Source: Chitinophagaceae bacterium (GTDB taxonomy: Bacteria; Bacteroidota; Bacteroidia; Chitinophagales; Chitinophagaceae). From it: a stretch of DNA of 64,000 bases. Numbering within the stretch: position 1 is the stretch's first letter; each line of letters starts with the position of its first letter. The notes under the pieces were generated by a model. The model did no database searches. It saw only the letters and a program-made list of their open reading frames with translations, and was not told the origin of the DNA. A program made the translations under genes and the position numbers. Below, piece by piece: positions 18,244 to 27,047 of the stretch. The stretch is from NCBI GenBank assembly GCA_003168265.1, contig PMSV01000009.1, positions 1 through 64,000 on the forward strand, read 5' to 3'.

Positions 18244-19941
18244 TTACCAAAAATATTCGAATTCCCCACGCTCATTTCTAGCCCTCCTGTCCGCTTCCAG
18301 TCCCCTTAACTCAACTCTCCGGATCTTGCCGCTGATGGTCTTAGGTAATTCATCTACAAATTCAAAGATGCGAGGTACCTTATATGCGGCCAGGTTCTTC
18401 CTGGAAAATTCAAAAAGCTCCTTTGCAGTATCGGCATGAACAGGTAGGTCCTTATTCAGAACGACAAATGCTTTGACAATGAAACCCTTTACCGGATGAG
18501 GGCTTGCCACCACAGCCGATTCGACGACGAACTCATGCTCGAGTAGAATGCTCTCGACTTCGAAGGGACCCACCCGGTAATCTGAGGTCTTGATCACATC
18601 GTCATCGCGACCCACGAACCAGATATAGCCATCCCTGTCCCTGTAGGCTTTATCGCCGGTATAATAGAGTCCATGCCTGAAAACCTCTTTTTTCCTGGCC
18701 TCATCCCCAAAATAGCCGGCGAATATGCCATCGGTTTTGCCCGGAATCCTGTTTACCGTAATACTTCCCTCTTCTTCATCGGGTACCATTCTTCCCTCCT
18801 CATCTGCTATCAGGATATCGTATAAAAAAGTGGGTTTGCCCATCGAACCCGGCTTGATCGCCATGTCAGGAAGGTTGGCAACCATCAGGGTACTCTCCGT
18901 TTGCCCATAACCGTCGCGTAAGCTAAGTCCCGTTCCTTTTTTCCACATTTCGATGATCTCCGGATTCAGGGGTTCGCCGGCTGCCACACATTCTCTCAGG
19001 CTGAAAGAATAGGCCGAAAGGTCTTTCAGGATCAGCATTCGCAGTGCAGTCGGAGGAGAGCAGAATGTACTGACCCCGTATCTTTCCATCATTTCCAATT
19101 GCCTGGCCGCATCGAAACGGCCGGTTTGCTGATAAGAAAAAATAGTGGCTCCAATGCTCCAGGGAGCGAAAAAACTGCTCCAGGCAAATTTGGCCCATCC
19201 AGGCTGGGAAATATTATAGTGGATATCTTCCTTTCTCAATCCGATCCAGGAAGCCGTGGTAAGATGCCCAATAGGATAACTGGTATGATCATGGGTGACA
19301 ATTTTCGGCATTCCGGTGGTGCCGGATGTGAAAAACAGGAAAAGCGGGTCTCTAGCAAGCGTATTAGCCGCCTCTGCCTCTCCTTCCTCCAAAAAGATCT
19401 CCTCAAAAGCCACCCAGCCATCCCTGTTGCCATTGACGATCACTTTAACACCAACATTTTTCCCGGAAAGCAATTCTGCCTCATCGATCTTAACGGCATT
19501 ATCGGGATCTGCAATTACCACCTCAGGAAGCAATTTTCCAAAGCGGTAAACAATATCCTGAACGCTGAGTGTGGAAGCGGCGGGGATCAGGCGGTACCCT
19601 CCTTTGATTGTCCCCAGAATGGAGATCCAGTTTTCCGGACAAAGTGGTATTTGAGAAAAAATGGCCCCCTGTTCCCTGATTCCCCTTTTTCTTAAAAAAT
19701 TTACAAATTGATTACAAATAATTGATAATCTTTTAAATGTAAAATTTTCCTCAACTTTTCCATCAGTCCAAATCAGGGCGAGTCCCTCCGGTTTTTCCTG
19801 TAAATGGATTCCTTCAAAAATCTCCTTCACCCAGTTAAAATGGGCGGGGATGGTGAAGGACAGGGAGTTTAATTCGTTATATCTTCCGTCTGCAATGCAA
19901 TTCCTCACATGACGGAATAGATGTTCTGGTTGCATGAGCAT
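18244..19941 (-). CDS. Acyl-CoA synthetase (AMP-forming)
   Basis: A 565-residue ANL-superfamily ligase that activates a carboxylic acid through an acyl-adenylate to its CoA thioester. The phosphate-binding loop is LFFTSGTTGMPK (about 200-212), followed by DGYGQTES, YTGDKAYRDRDGYIWFVGRDDD and the C-terminal catalytic lysine region LPKTISGKIRRVEL. Length and motifs fit the medium-chain/acetyl-CoA synthetase-like branch (ACSM type). The chain-length preference cannot be read from sequence. It is about 5 kb from the polyene cluster and on the other strand, so I do not count it as a cluster gene. Confidence 0.88.
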   Translation of the reverse strand: MLMQPEHLFRHVRNCIADGRYNELNSLSFTIPAHFNWVKEIFEGIHLQEKPEGLALIWTDGKVEENFTFKRLSIICNQFVNFLRKRGIREQGAIFSQIPLCPENWISILGTIKGGYRLIPAASTLSVQDIVYRFGKLLPEVVIADPDNAVKIDEAELLSGKNVGVKVIVNGNRDGWVAFEEIFLEEGEAEAANTLARDPLFLFFTSGTTGMPKIVTHDHTSYPIGHLTTASWIGLRKEDIHYNISQPGWAKFAWSSFFAPWSIGATIFSYQQTGRFDAARQLEMMERYGVSTFCSPPTALRMLILKDLSAYSFSLRECVAAGEPLNPEIIEMWKKGTGLSLRDGYGQTESTLMVANLPDMAIKPGSMGKPTFLYDILIADEEGRMVPDEEEGSITVNRIPGKTDGIFAGYFGDEARKKEVFRHGLYYTGDKAYRDRDGYIWFVGRDDDVIKTSDYRVGPFEVESILLEHEFVVESAVVASPHPVKGFIVKAFVVLNKDLPVHADTAKELFEFSRKNLAAYKVPRIFEFVDELPKTISGKIRRVELRGLEADRRARNERGEFEYFW

Positions 19942-20107
19942 TCGTTATATCATGAATAAATTAGAGACATTCGCATCAGGTTGCATGTAAAATAGGAAAA
20001 CATCGTTATAGGAACAGGAGATCGTTCAGTCAGGTTTTCAGCAGGCAAAATACCTGTTAAAGGCCGGGATCGTATGATATATTGCCTCAAAATTATAGAT
20101 TTACGGA

Positions 20108-21793
20108 TTGAAAACAAGGTCCTACTCATATAAGAAGACTATTAAGGCATTTCTGTGCTTTTTGATATTGCCGATAGCATTAAAAGCCCAATTTGGGGGT
20201 TATAATCCGGCTGGTAGTCAGAGCTATTTAGGGGCCAATAGCAACCAGGCAGCATACGATGATTCAACAATTAACGACGGTTCTATCCGAAGCGCAGCAA
20301 ACGCGATTGTTTACATCATTGGAAGGAAACCAAATCAGTCCCACTATTTGCTACAGCTAGCAGGCGGAGCGCTGTTCACACAGGCAGGGAGCCTTATCCT
20401 GGAGAATGGAACCGGGGGCCTCTTTATCAACGATCCTTCGACGGGCCTGGAAATACTCAATAATTTCAATTTTAACGGGCAAAAAGGCCAGGTGTCCATT
20501 CCCAGAAATTCCGCTGCCCTGCTTGCCAATAACCTGCATATCGATGCCGGCGCTACCATCAGCGGAGCCGATAACCTGGACAACGTGGACGGATACCTGA
20601 AAAAAGACGGAGACGGAAATTCCTTTCTCTTTCCGTTGGCCCAGGGATTGCAATATTCTCCGCTTTCGTCAGGTCCGATAGAAGCCGGAAATTCCATCAT
20701 AGCAGCCTATTATTTTTCCAGTCCGGCGACAGCGGCAAATTTTGAAGAAGGACCCTTCCCGATCACTCAGGTGGCGATAGCCGGTATCACGATCAGTTCC
20801 CAGGAATACTGGAATGCAACCACCCTCGGCAATCCATCAGCCACCATCACCCTTCAATTCAGCGGAAATTACAGCGTGGCCTCCGTAGCCTCCCTCTTTA
20901 TATTTGGATGGAGTATAGCGGATGGGCAATGGGAACAGATCCCCAACAGTCCGGCGACCGGCCTCTCACCCGGCAATAGCATCAGCAGCATGGGCCAGTT
21001 GGCCATTTCCAATTATGCCGCCTTCACTCTAGGTTACATAGTGCCCCCTATAGTGACGGCCATCTCAGGCCCATCGGGATGCGGACACGACAATGGCTAT
21101 ATCGTAGCCAGCGGCAGCAATGGGATTCCACCTTATCAGTTTTCCCTGAATGGTTCAGCATACCAACTGTCAGATAGTTTCCCGGGCCTTGGCCCGGGGC
21201 CAAATACCATTTATATTAAGGATAGTTATGGATTGATCGACAGCAATACCATCATCGTTCAAAATAAAGCTGCGGGTACTCTCTTTCCTGGAAATGACAC
21301 CATCGCAGCCATCAATGAGCCCATCCAGTTAATTGCAGTGGACGTCGATAGCACGGGATATAACCAGTTCAATTGGTCCCCTCCCACCGGCTTAAACAAT
21401 CCGGATATCCAGGATCCGATAGCGACCCTGGATCAGGACATAACCTATACCGTTACTGCCCTTGCTCCCGATAGTTGTGTCGGGATCGCCAGGATCACGA
21501 TCAAAGTCTATGCTGGCCCCGATATTTATGTGCCCACCGGATTCACACCAAACGGAGATGGAATCAATGATGTTCTAAAACCTGTTCCGGTAGGCCTCAG
21601 TTCCTTCGGCTATTTCAGGGTCTATGACCGTTGGGGGCGTCTTGTTTATTACACCAGGGTCGCTGGTCAGGGCTGGGATGGCACGACTGGCGGCGAAAAA
21701 CAGCCTGTAGCCACTTATGTCTGGGTTGCAGAAGGAACCGGAATAAACGGAAAAAATATATTAAGGAAAGGGACGGTGGTCCTGATCCGTTGA
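20108..21793 (+). CDS. Secreted protein with T9SS type B (gliding-associated) sorting domain
   Basis: A 561-residue exported surface protein. After a signal peptide (about 1-27, TTG start) comes a region of Asn/Gly-rich beta strands (to about 310), a SprB-like repeat (SGPSGCGHDNGYIVASGSNG), an Ig/PKD-like strand region, and the C-terminal CHU_C domain from about 475 with VPTGFTPNGDGINDVLKP, YDRWGRLVY and GWDGT. That last domain is the type IX secretion type B signal, so the protein is exported across the outer membrane. It probably acts as an adhesin or surface structural protein. The next gene starts 17 nt later. Confidence 0.85.
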   Translation: MKTRSYSYKKTIKAFLCFLILPIALKAQFGGYNPAGSQSYLGANSNQAAYDDSTINDGSIRSAANAIVYIIGRKPNQSHYLLQLAGGALFTQAGSLILENGTGGLFINDPSTGLEILNNFNFNGQKGQVSIPRNSAALLANNLHIDAGATISGADNLDNVDGYLKKDGDGNSFLFPLAQGLQYSPLSSGPIEAGNSIIAAYYFSSPATAANFEEGPFPITQVAIAGITISSQEYWNATTLGNPSATITLQFSGNYSVASVASLFIFGWSIADGQWEQIPNSPATGLSPGNSISSMGQLAISNYAAFTLGYIVPPIVTAISGPSGCGHDNGYIVASGSNGIPPYQFSLNGSAYQLSDSFPGLGPGPNTIYIKDSYGLIDSNTIIVQNKAAGTLFPGNDTIAAINEPIQLIAVDVDSTGYNQFNWSPPTGLNNPDIQDPIATLDQDITYTVTALAPDSCVGIARITIKVYAGPDIYVPTGFTPNGDGINDVLKPVPVGLSSFGYFRVYDRWGRLVYYTRVAGQGWDGTTGGEKQPVATYVWVAEGTGINGKNILRKGTVVLIR

Positions 21794-21810
21794 CTATTAA
21801 ATAAAGCAAC

Positions 21811-23160
21811 ATGCAAAACCGAAAAAAAGCCCTCTTTCTTGCCTTCCTCGCTAATATGACATTGCTTTGCGTGGCCCAGGTTAAATACGGGAATAATCCC
21901 ACAGTCATCAATCCCAATTCCTTACTCGAATTGGAATCGACAAACCAGGGATTGCTCCTGCCCAGATTGGCACTAACCCAAACCACCTCCCCATCTCCGT
22001 TGAGCGTTAATGTCCAGGGCATGACTGTTTTCAATACGGCCACTGTCAATGATGTGATCCCGGGTCTTTATTATAACGACGGCACAAAATGGGTCAATGT
22101 AAGCGCCAATCTGCCGACCAATCAATTTTGGAACCTGACCGGAAATACCGGAACCATGGCCGGAACAAATTATCTGGGAACAAACGATAACACGGACCTG
22201 GTATTTAAAGTCAACGGCAGTGTTTCCGGCTGGATCAATAACGCGCTATTCAACACCTCCTTAGGATATAATTCCCTGAGCTTCACTACGACGGGAAATA
22301 ACAACTGTTCCATTGGAACCTTTTCTCTCAATGGAAATACCACCGGGGATCAGAATACGGCCATTGGCGCCGAGGCCATGCAATTTAACATGCAGGGCTA
22401 CCTGAATACGGCCACCGGCGCCTCGGCTCTCCAATACAATATTTTCGGGGGGCTGAATACCGCATGCGGGGTCCAGAGCATGCTCAGCAATTTCAGCGGC
22501 AACAGCAATACAGCAATGGGCTATATATCCCTAAATGCAAATGCGGATGGGAACAACAATACCGCAGTCGGGGCAAATGCTCTAGGTGCCAATAAACATG
22601 GCGGCAATAATACGGGTCTCGGTTACCAGGCGCTCCAGACAAATACGACAGGCTCAGGTAATGTGGCTGTAGGCTATAATGCGGCTTCCACCCTTACTTC
22701 AGGAGACAATAATATCGTGATAGGCAACAATTCCCAACCTTCAACAGCTACGGCGGCAAATGAAGTGACATTAGGAAATGCGACCAATAATGTTTACAGG
22801 ATGTATGCCGCATCCTGGACGGTGGCCTCTGACAGGAATCTGAAACATGATATAAAAGAGCTTCCTGTCGGACTGGATTTTGTAATGGCCCTCAGGCCGG
22901 TCGAGTTTGTTTACAACAATGCTAACAACGAAACCAAATCCATGGGCTTTATTGCCCAGGATGTCCAGGAGGATATGAAGGGGAGCAATATGGACCAGGC
23001 CTACGGCCTGGTGAATAAGCTGGACGAAAAGAACCTTGGCCTCAATACGGGCGAACTGATCCCTATCCTGACAAAAGCGATTCAGGAACAACAAAAGATA
23101 ATCGAAGAACAGAACAAAAGGATTGAGCGCCTCGAACAATTGATCCTGAAGAAAAATTAA
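21811..23160 (+). CDS. Surface fibre protein with YadA-head-like repeats and S74 chaperone domain
   Basis: A 449-residue exported protein (signal peptide about 1-22). Residues about 140-320 are repeats of the type NTAxGxxAL (for example GNNNTAVGANAL), the left-handed beta-roll motif of trimeric adhesin heads. The C-terminal part has SDRNLKHDIKEL, the signature of the S74 intramolecular chaperone of tail fibres and endosialidases; this domain folds the trimer and cuts itself off at a Ser-Lys dyad. The last 35 residues form a trimeric coiled coil (KIIEEQNKRIERLEQLI). There are no phage genes around, so this is a cellular protein, perhaps a partner of the preceding surface protein. Confidence 0.85.
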   Translation: MQNRKKALFLAFLANMTLLCVAQVKYGNNPTVINPNSLLELESTNQGLLLPRLALTQTTSPSPLSVNVQGMTVFNTATVNDVIPGLYYNDGTKWVNVSANLPTNQFWNLTGNTGTMAGTNYLGTNDNTDLVFKVNGSVSGWINNALFNTSLGYNSLSFTTTGNNNCSIGTFSLNGNTTGDQNTAIGAEAMQFNMQGYLNTATGASALQYNIFGGLNTACGVQSMLSNFSGNSNTAMGYISLNANADGNNNTAVGANALGANKHGGNNTGLGYQALQTNTTGSGNVAVGYNAASTLTSGDNNIVIGNNSQPSTATAANEVTLGNATNNVYRMYAASWTVASDRNLKHDIKELPVGLDFVMALRPVEFVYNNANNETKSMGFIAQDVQEDMKGSNMDQAYGLVNKLDEKNLGLNTGELIPILTKAIQEQQKIIEEQNKRIERLEQLILKKN

Positions 23161-23167
23161 GTCCCCT

Positions 23168-23194
23168 GCCCAAAGCCTGAAAGGATGGGCTTTT
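23168..23194 (+). terminator. Intrinsic terminator after the fibre gene
   Basis: Stem GCCCA (23168-23172) with TGGGC (23186-23190), an inner CCT/AGG pair around a GAA loop, then TTTT. It lies 7 nt past the stop of the fibre gene and 24 nt before the ABC permease, separating the surface genes from the polyene cluster. Confidence 0.6.
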
Positions 23195-23217
23195 CTTCCT
23201 ATCTTCCCGCTTTTTGA

Positions 23218-24504
23218 ATGAACATGGGAAAGCTTCTTGCGGCCATCAGGAAAGACATGCTGATCTTAATCAGGGACAAGGTTGGCCTCACGATGATGTT
23301 TGCCATGCCTGTCTTACTTGCCATCATCATTACGGCCGTTCAAAACAGCACATTCGAACTGGTCAATCATAACCGCATAAAATTGCTTATCTGCAATAAG
23401 GATACGGGGACCGTTTCCGGGGAATTTTTCAAAGCGATCGAAAAGACGGGCATGTTCCAGGTCTCCGAATTATCAGCAGATATCAAAGACTCTGGCGTGG
23501 CTTCCGTCATGCACAAAGAAGATGCCCTGGTCTCAGTCATAATTCCGCGGGGTTTTTCAGAGCATGTCAATGCCACCGCCAACAATATTGCCGTTGCTGC
23601 GCTGAAGGATATTGCGACCCTGCCAAACAAACCTGCGCTCTTACCGGATACAACCGCGCCAATCTTGCTCTATTATCATCCGGCGCTTGAAGGTTCATTC
23701 CGGGAATCGATGGATGGGACCCTTAAAGGGGCTCTGCAATTGGTTCAATCCAAACAGATCGTTCATGTTCTCTATAGTGCACTGAATGAAAAAAATATTC
23801 CTGATTCACTTGAAGACCAGATCCTCAATAACCAGATCCCGATCAAACAGGTGCCGGTATCCCGGCAGGGTCATGCCAGGATTCCAAATGCTACCCAGCA
23901 CAATATTCCTTCCTGGACCATATTTGCCATGTTCTTTATCGTCATTTCAGTTGGGGGCAATATAGTCCGTGAAAAGACCAGCGGAAGTTTTATCCGGATG
24001 AGGACCATGCCTACTTCCTATTGGCTTGCCCTGGTTTCGAAACAGATAACTTATTTATTCATTACGCTCGTCCAGACCGCTGTGATTTTTTTGTTGGGAG
24101 TTCTGCTTTTTCCGCATATAGGTCTCCCTCCGCTCAATTTGCCCTCCGACCTTAGCGGATTAGTGATTGTTTCGGTAATTTGCGGCTGGTGCGCCGTGAG
24201 TTATTCCATATGTGTGGGCGTATTTGCCCAAACTCAGGAGCAGGCTAACGGTTTCGGCGCGATATCCATTTTAATTCTTGCGGCCCTTGGCGGATTATTG
24301 GTCCCCAGTTTTGCTATGCCGGACGCATTTCAGGGTATATTGAAGATTTCTCCCCTGCATTGGGCATTGGAATCCTACTATGTGCTCTTCCTGGAAGAGG
24401 GAAAATTAAAAGATGTCCTGATGAATATTTTGCCGTTATTTGGGATGGCGATATTACTTCAATTGCTCACGTTTTTGGGGTTAAAAAGAAAAAATCTGAT
24501 CTGA
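23218..24504 (+). CDS. ABC-2 type transporter permease
   Basis: A 428-residue membrane protein. One N-terminal transmembrane segment (about 21-42, VGLTMMFAMPVLLAIIITAV), a large extracytoplasmic region (about 45-230), then five hydrophobic segments in the C-terminal half (beginning PSWTIFAMFFIVISVGGNIV). This is the ABC2_membrane_3 layout of YhhJ/YbhR-like exporters. It contains VREKTSGSFIRMRTMP, the typical cytoplasmic coupling segment. No ATP-binding subunit is encoded in the window. It is the first gene of the polyene cluster, and the ACP gene follows 11 nt later, so it probably exports the pigment or a precursor. Confidence 0.85.
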   Translation: MNMGKLLAAIRKDMLILIRDKVGLTMMFAMPVLLAIIITAVQNSTFELVNHNRIKLLICNKDTGTVSGEFFKAIEKTGMFQVSELSADIKDSGVASVMHKEDALVSVIIPRGFSEHVNATANNIAVAALKDIATLPNKPALLPDTTAPILLYYHPALEGSFRESMDGTLKGALQLVQSKQIVHVLYSALNEKNIPDSLEDQILNNQIPIKQVPVSRQGHARIPNATQHNIPSWTIFAMFFIVISVGGNIVREKTSGSFIRMRTMPTSYWLALVSKQITYLFITLVQTAVIFLLGVLLFPHIGLPPLNLPSDLSGLVIVSVICGWCAVSYSICVGVFAQTQEQANGFGAISILILAALGGLLVPSFAMPDAFQGILKISPLHWALESYYVLFLEEGKLKDVLMNILPLFGMAILLQLLTFLGLKRKNLI

Positions 24505-24515
24505 ATACTAACACC

Positions 24516-24779
24516 ATGGAAAGAGAAGAACTAAAATCACAGTTGAAAAAGCAGATTGTTGAATTCCTCAACCTGATGCAGGTGAAACCTGAGGATATAA
24601 AGGACGATGAGCCTCTTTTCGGAGAAGGGCTTGGACTGGATTCCATTGATTCCATTGAATTGATAGTGCTGCTGAACAGAGAATATGGTATTGATATCAA
24701 GGATCCTAAAGAGGGCAGAAAGGTTTTGGTAGATGTCAATACCATGGTCGACTATATTGAAGCCCACAGAACGAAATAA
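24516..24779 (+). CDS. Acyl carrier protein (copy 1 of the ACP-ketosynthase pair)
   Basis: An 87-residue acidic four-helix carrier protein. The phosphopantetheine Ser is S43 in GLGLDSIDSIEL. The start at 24516 was chosen because a longer open frame begins inside the permease gene and would add a non-ACP tail. It holds growing chains as thioesters for the ketosynthase 11 nt downstream. It is clearly homologous to the ACP at 50178 (shared LKKQIV, PEDI, DSID, ELIVLL and DYI.AHR). No phosphopantetheinyl transferase gene lies in the window. Confidence 0.92.
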   Translation: MEREELKSQLKKQIVEFLNLMQVKPEDIKDDEPLFGEGLGLDSIDSIELIVLLNREYGIDIKDPKEGRKVLVDVNTMVDYIEAHRTK

Positions 24780-24790
24780 ATTTCATTGTT

Positions 24791-25981
24791 TTGAGCCGCA
24801 TTTTCGTAACGGGGATGGGCATCGTCAGCGCCCTTGGGGAAGGAAAGGAATTGAACCGCATCGCCCTGATGCAGGGAAATACCGGCATCGGTAAAACCTC
24901 CTATCTCCAAACAAGATATGCCGACCTTCCCCTGGGAGAAGTGAAGTTAAGCACGGAGGAAATCCTGTGCAGGCTGAATAGAAAAGAGCCTGGAATGACA
25001 AGAACGGCGCTGCTGGCATTTCTCGCTTTAAATGAATCCATCAGGGATAGCAGCCTTTCTGAACAGGGACTTGGCAGCGAGCAAACGGCCCTAATTGGAG
25101 CCAATACAGTGGGAGGAATCTGTCTTACCGATGAACTTTACCGTGATTCGAACAGTTCGGAAAAAGGTTCCCCCTATCTTTTTTCTTATGATTGCGGTTC
25201 GGTCAGTCTCTTCCTTCAGTCTTATTTCAAAATCGGAGGCATCGTCAGCAGCATCAATACGGCCTGTTCCTCGTCGGCCAATGCCATCATGTATGGAGCA
25301 AGACTGATCAGCAGCGGCCTTGCCGGAAGAGCGATCGTCGGCGGCTGTGACAGCCTGGCCAAATTCACCATCAATGGATTCAACGCACTCCATATCCTTT
25401 CAGATGAACCCTGTCGTCCCTTCGACCAGCAACGAAAAGGACTGAATCTTGGAGAAGGCGCTGCTTTTTTGGTTCTTGAAAAGGAGGAGCTTTGCCGGGG
25501 AAAAAAGATCTATGCACGGGTCAGCGGTTACGGGAACAGCAATGATGCATTCCATGCATCTTCCCTTTCGGAAAATGGAGAGGGGCCCTTCCTGGCCATG
25601 AAACAAGCACTGTTCAAAGCAGGTCTTGAACCGGGAGAAATCAATTTTATCAATGCCCACGGGACGGGAACGGAAAATAACGATGAGGTAGAGAGCAGGG
25701 CCATGATCCGCTTATTCGGAACAGTTCCGCCTTTTGCATCCACCAAAGCGTCAACAGGCCATACGCTGGGTGCGGCCGGGGCCATTGAAGCCGTCTTTTC
25801 AATTCAAAATATCTACCACGGGGAATTCTATCCGGGCCTCCGTTTCGGAGAACCCATATCCGGTATCGGATTGATACCTTTAACGGAATACCTGAAGTTG
25901 GAGACAAATCCTAATCATATAATGTCCAATTCCTTTGGATTCGGAGGAAATTGCACATCACTTATTTTTTCTAAGGTATAG
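24791..25981 (+). CDS. Beta-ketoacyl-ACP synthase (FabF-type), copy 1
   Basis: A 396-residue ketosynthase that condenses an acyl thioester with malonyl-ACP. The nucleophile is C159 in NTACSSSAN; the decarboxylating histidines are H290 (NAHGTGTENND) and H324 (STGHTLGAAG), with K319. All catalytic residues are intact. TTG start, 11 nt after the ACP. The Cys-less KS-like gene begins 1 nt after its stop, an arrangement like the ApeO/ApeC ketosynthase-chain length factor pair of aryl polyene systems. It is paralogous to the ketosynthase at 50445. Confidence 0.92.
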   Translation: MSRIFVTGMGIVSALGEGKELNRIALMQGNTGIGKTSYLQTRYADLPLGEVKLSTEEILCRLNRKEPGMTRTALLAFLALNESIRDSSLSEQGLGSEQTALIGANTVGGICLTDELYRDSNSSEKGSPYLFSYDCGSVSLFLQSYFKIGGIVSSINTACSSSANAIMYGARLISSGLAGRAIVGGCDSLAKFTINGFNALHILSDEPCRPFDQQRKGLNLGEGAAFLVLEKEELCRGKKIYARVSGYGNSNDAFHASSLSENGEGPFLAMKQALFKAGLEPGEINFINAHGTGTENNDEVESRAMIRLFGTVPPFASTKASTGHTLGAAGAIEAVFSIQNIYHGEFYPGLRFGEPISGIGLIPLTEYLKLETNPNHIMSNSFGFGGNCTSLIFSKV

Positions 25982-25982
25982 C

Positions 25983-27047
25983 ATGTTCTACATACACGAT
26001 AACGCCTGCATCTCTCCACAGCGGACCTTTCCTGAAGCAGAATCGGACCTGGAACAGATCAGTGAAGCCAGTGAAGGAAAACTTTTCGCCAGAGAACCTG
26101 CCTATGATAAAATTCCGCTCGGGGTCCTTAGGAGAATGGGAAAGGCTGCCAGGATGGGCGTAGGCGCAGCAATGGAGCTGGTTACCCAAAAACCCGATGG
26201 AATCGTTATTGGAACATCCGAAGGAGGACTGGAGGATTGTATCAAATTCCTAAACCAGATCATCGAATACAAGGAAGGCGTGCTTACTCCTACCAATTTT
26301 GTGCAGAGCACCACCAATGCAATTGCGGCACAAATAGGTTTGCTCAGCGCAAACAAGGGCTATAATTGCACACATGCCCACAGGGGCCTGTCTTTTGAAA
26401 ATGCGATGTTGGATGCCTATATGCTTCTTGAGGAAGGCAAAAAGAAAAAATACTTATTGGGAGCCGTGGATGAAATCTCCGCATACAATTACAATATTGA
26501 GCGACTCGGAGGTTCTTATAAAAGCGATCCTGTCAAGGGGCCGGAATTATATGAAATGCATACCGCCGGTACGATCGCCGGAGAAGGAGCCGCCATGTTC
26601 CTGGTGAACAAATCCGCGGATTCCGCAATTGCCCATGTGCAGGACATTAAAACCCTGCATACAAGGGATGTCGCAAGAGTCGCTACCGAATTGCGTGCAT
26701 TTTTAACGAAGAATGAAAAACAAATGGCCCGGACCAGTCTGCTGATCAGCGGTGAGAACGGAGATGAAAGGGTTCAGAAATATTATTCCGCCTGTGAGGA
26801 AGTTCTGGGACCGAATATACCGGTCGCCCGGTATAAACATATCAGTGGGGAATATGGGACAGCAAATTCTTTTGCCCTCTGGCTGGCCACCCGCATATTG
26901 CAGGGCCATCCACTGCCCGCTCATTTTTACAAACATGCCGCACCGGTTTCTCCGGTTTCATCCATATTGATTTATAACAATTACAAGGGACTGCAGCACA
27001 GTTTCATCCTGGTTACAGATCCTCAGGAAACGCCTTATCTCGCCTGA
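25983..27047 (+). CDS. Ketosynthase-like protein without active-site Cys (chain length factor-like)
   Basis: A 354-residue protein with the thiolase/ketosynthase fold (GIVIGTSEGGLED, FVQSTTNAIAAQIGL, LLGAVDEISAYN). At the nucleophile position the sequence runs NCTHAHRGLSFENAM: aligned on the following helix, a Gly replaces the Cys, and the nearby C129 is about six residues too early. The HGTGT and GHTxGAAG motifs are also absent; KHISGEYGTANSF may stand in for the latter. It is therefore probably a non-catalytic partner that sets chain length, as ApeC does for ApeO. The ATG at 25983 directly follows the ketosynthase stop. It overlaps the next, convergent gene by 13 bp. Confidence 0.8.
   Translation: MFYIHDNACISPQRTFPEAESDLEQISEASEGKLFAREPAYDKIPLGVLRRMGKAARMGVGAAMELVTQKPDGIVIGTSEGGLEDCIKFLNQIIEYKEGVLTPTNFVQSTTNAIAAQIGLLSANKGYNCTHAHRGLSFENAMLDAYMLLEEGKKKKYLLGAVDEISAYNYNIERLGGSYKSDPVKGPELYEMHTAGTIAGEGAAMFLVNKSADSAIAHVQDIKTLHTRDVARVATELRAFLTKNEKQMARTSLLISGENGDERVQKYYSACEEVLGPNIPVARYKHISGEYGTANSFALWLATRILQGHPLPAHFYKHAAPVSPVSSILIYNNYKGLQHSFILVTDPQETPYLA

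Noticed and set aside
18244-19941. Acyl-CoA synthetase as part of the polyene cluster
   Set aside because: It is on the opposite strand, about 3.3 kb from the first cluster gene and behind two surface genes and a terminator, and it is paired with a serine hydrolase. The PaaK-like ligase is the better starter-loading candidate.
21811-23160. Prophage tail fibre
   Set aside because: Although the S74 domain is phage-like, the protein has a signal peptide and no phage structural, lysis or integrase genes are in the window.
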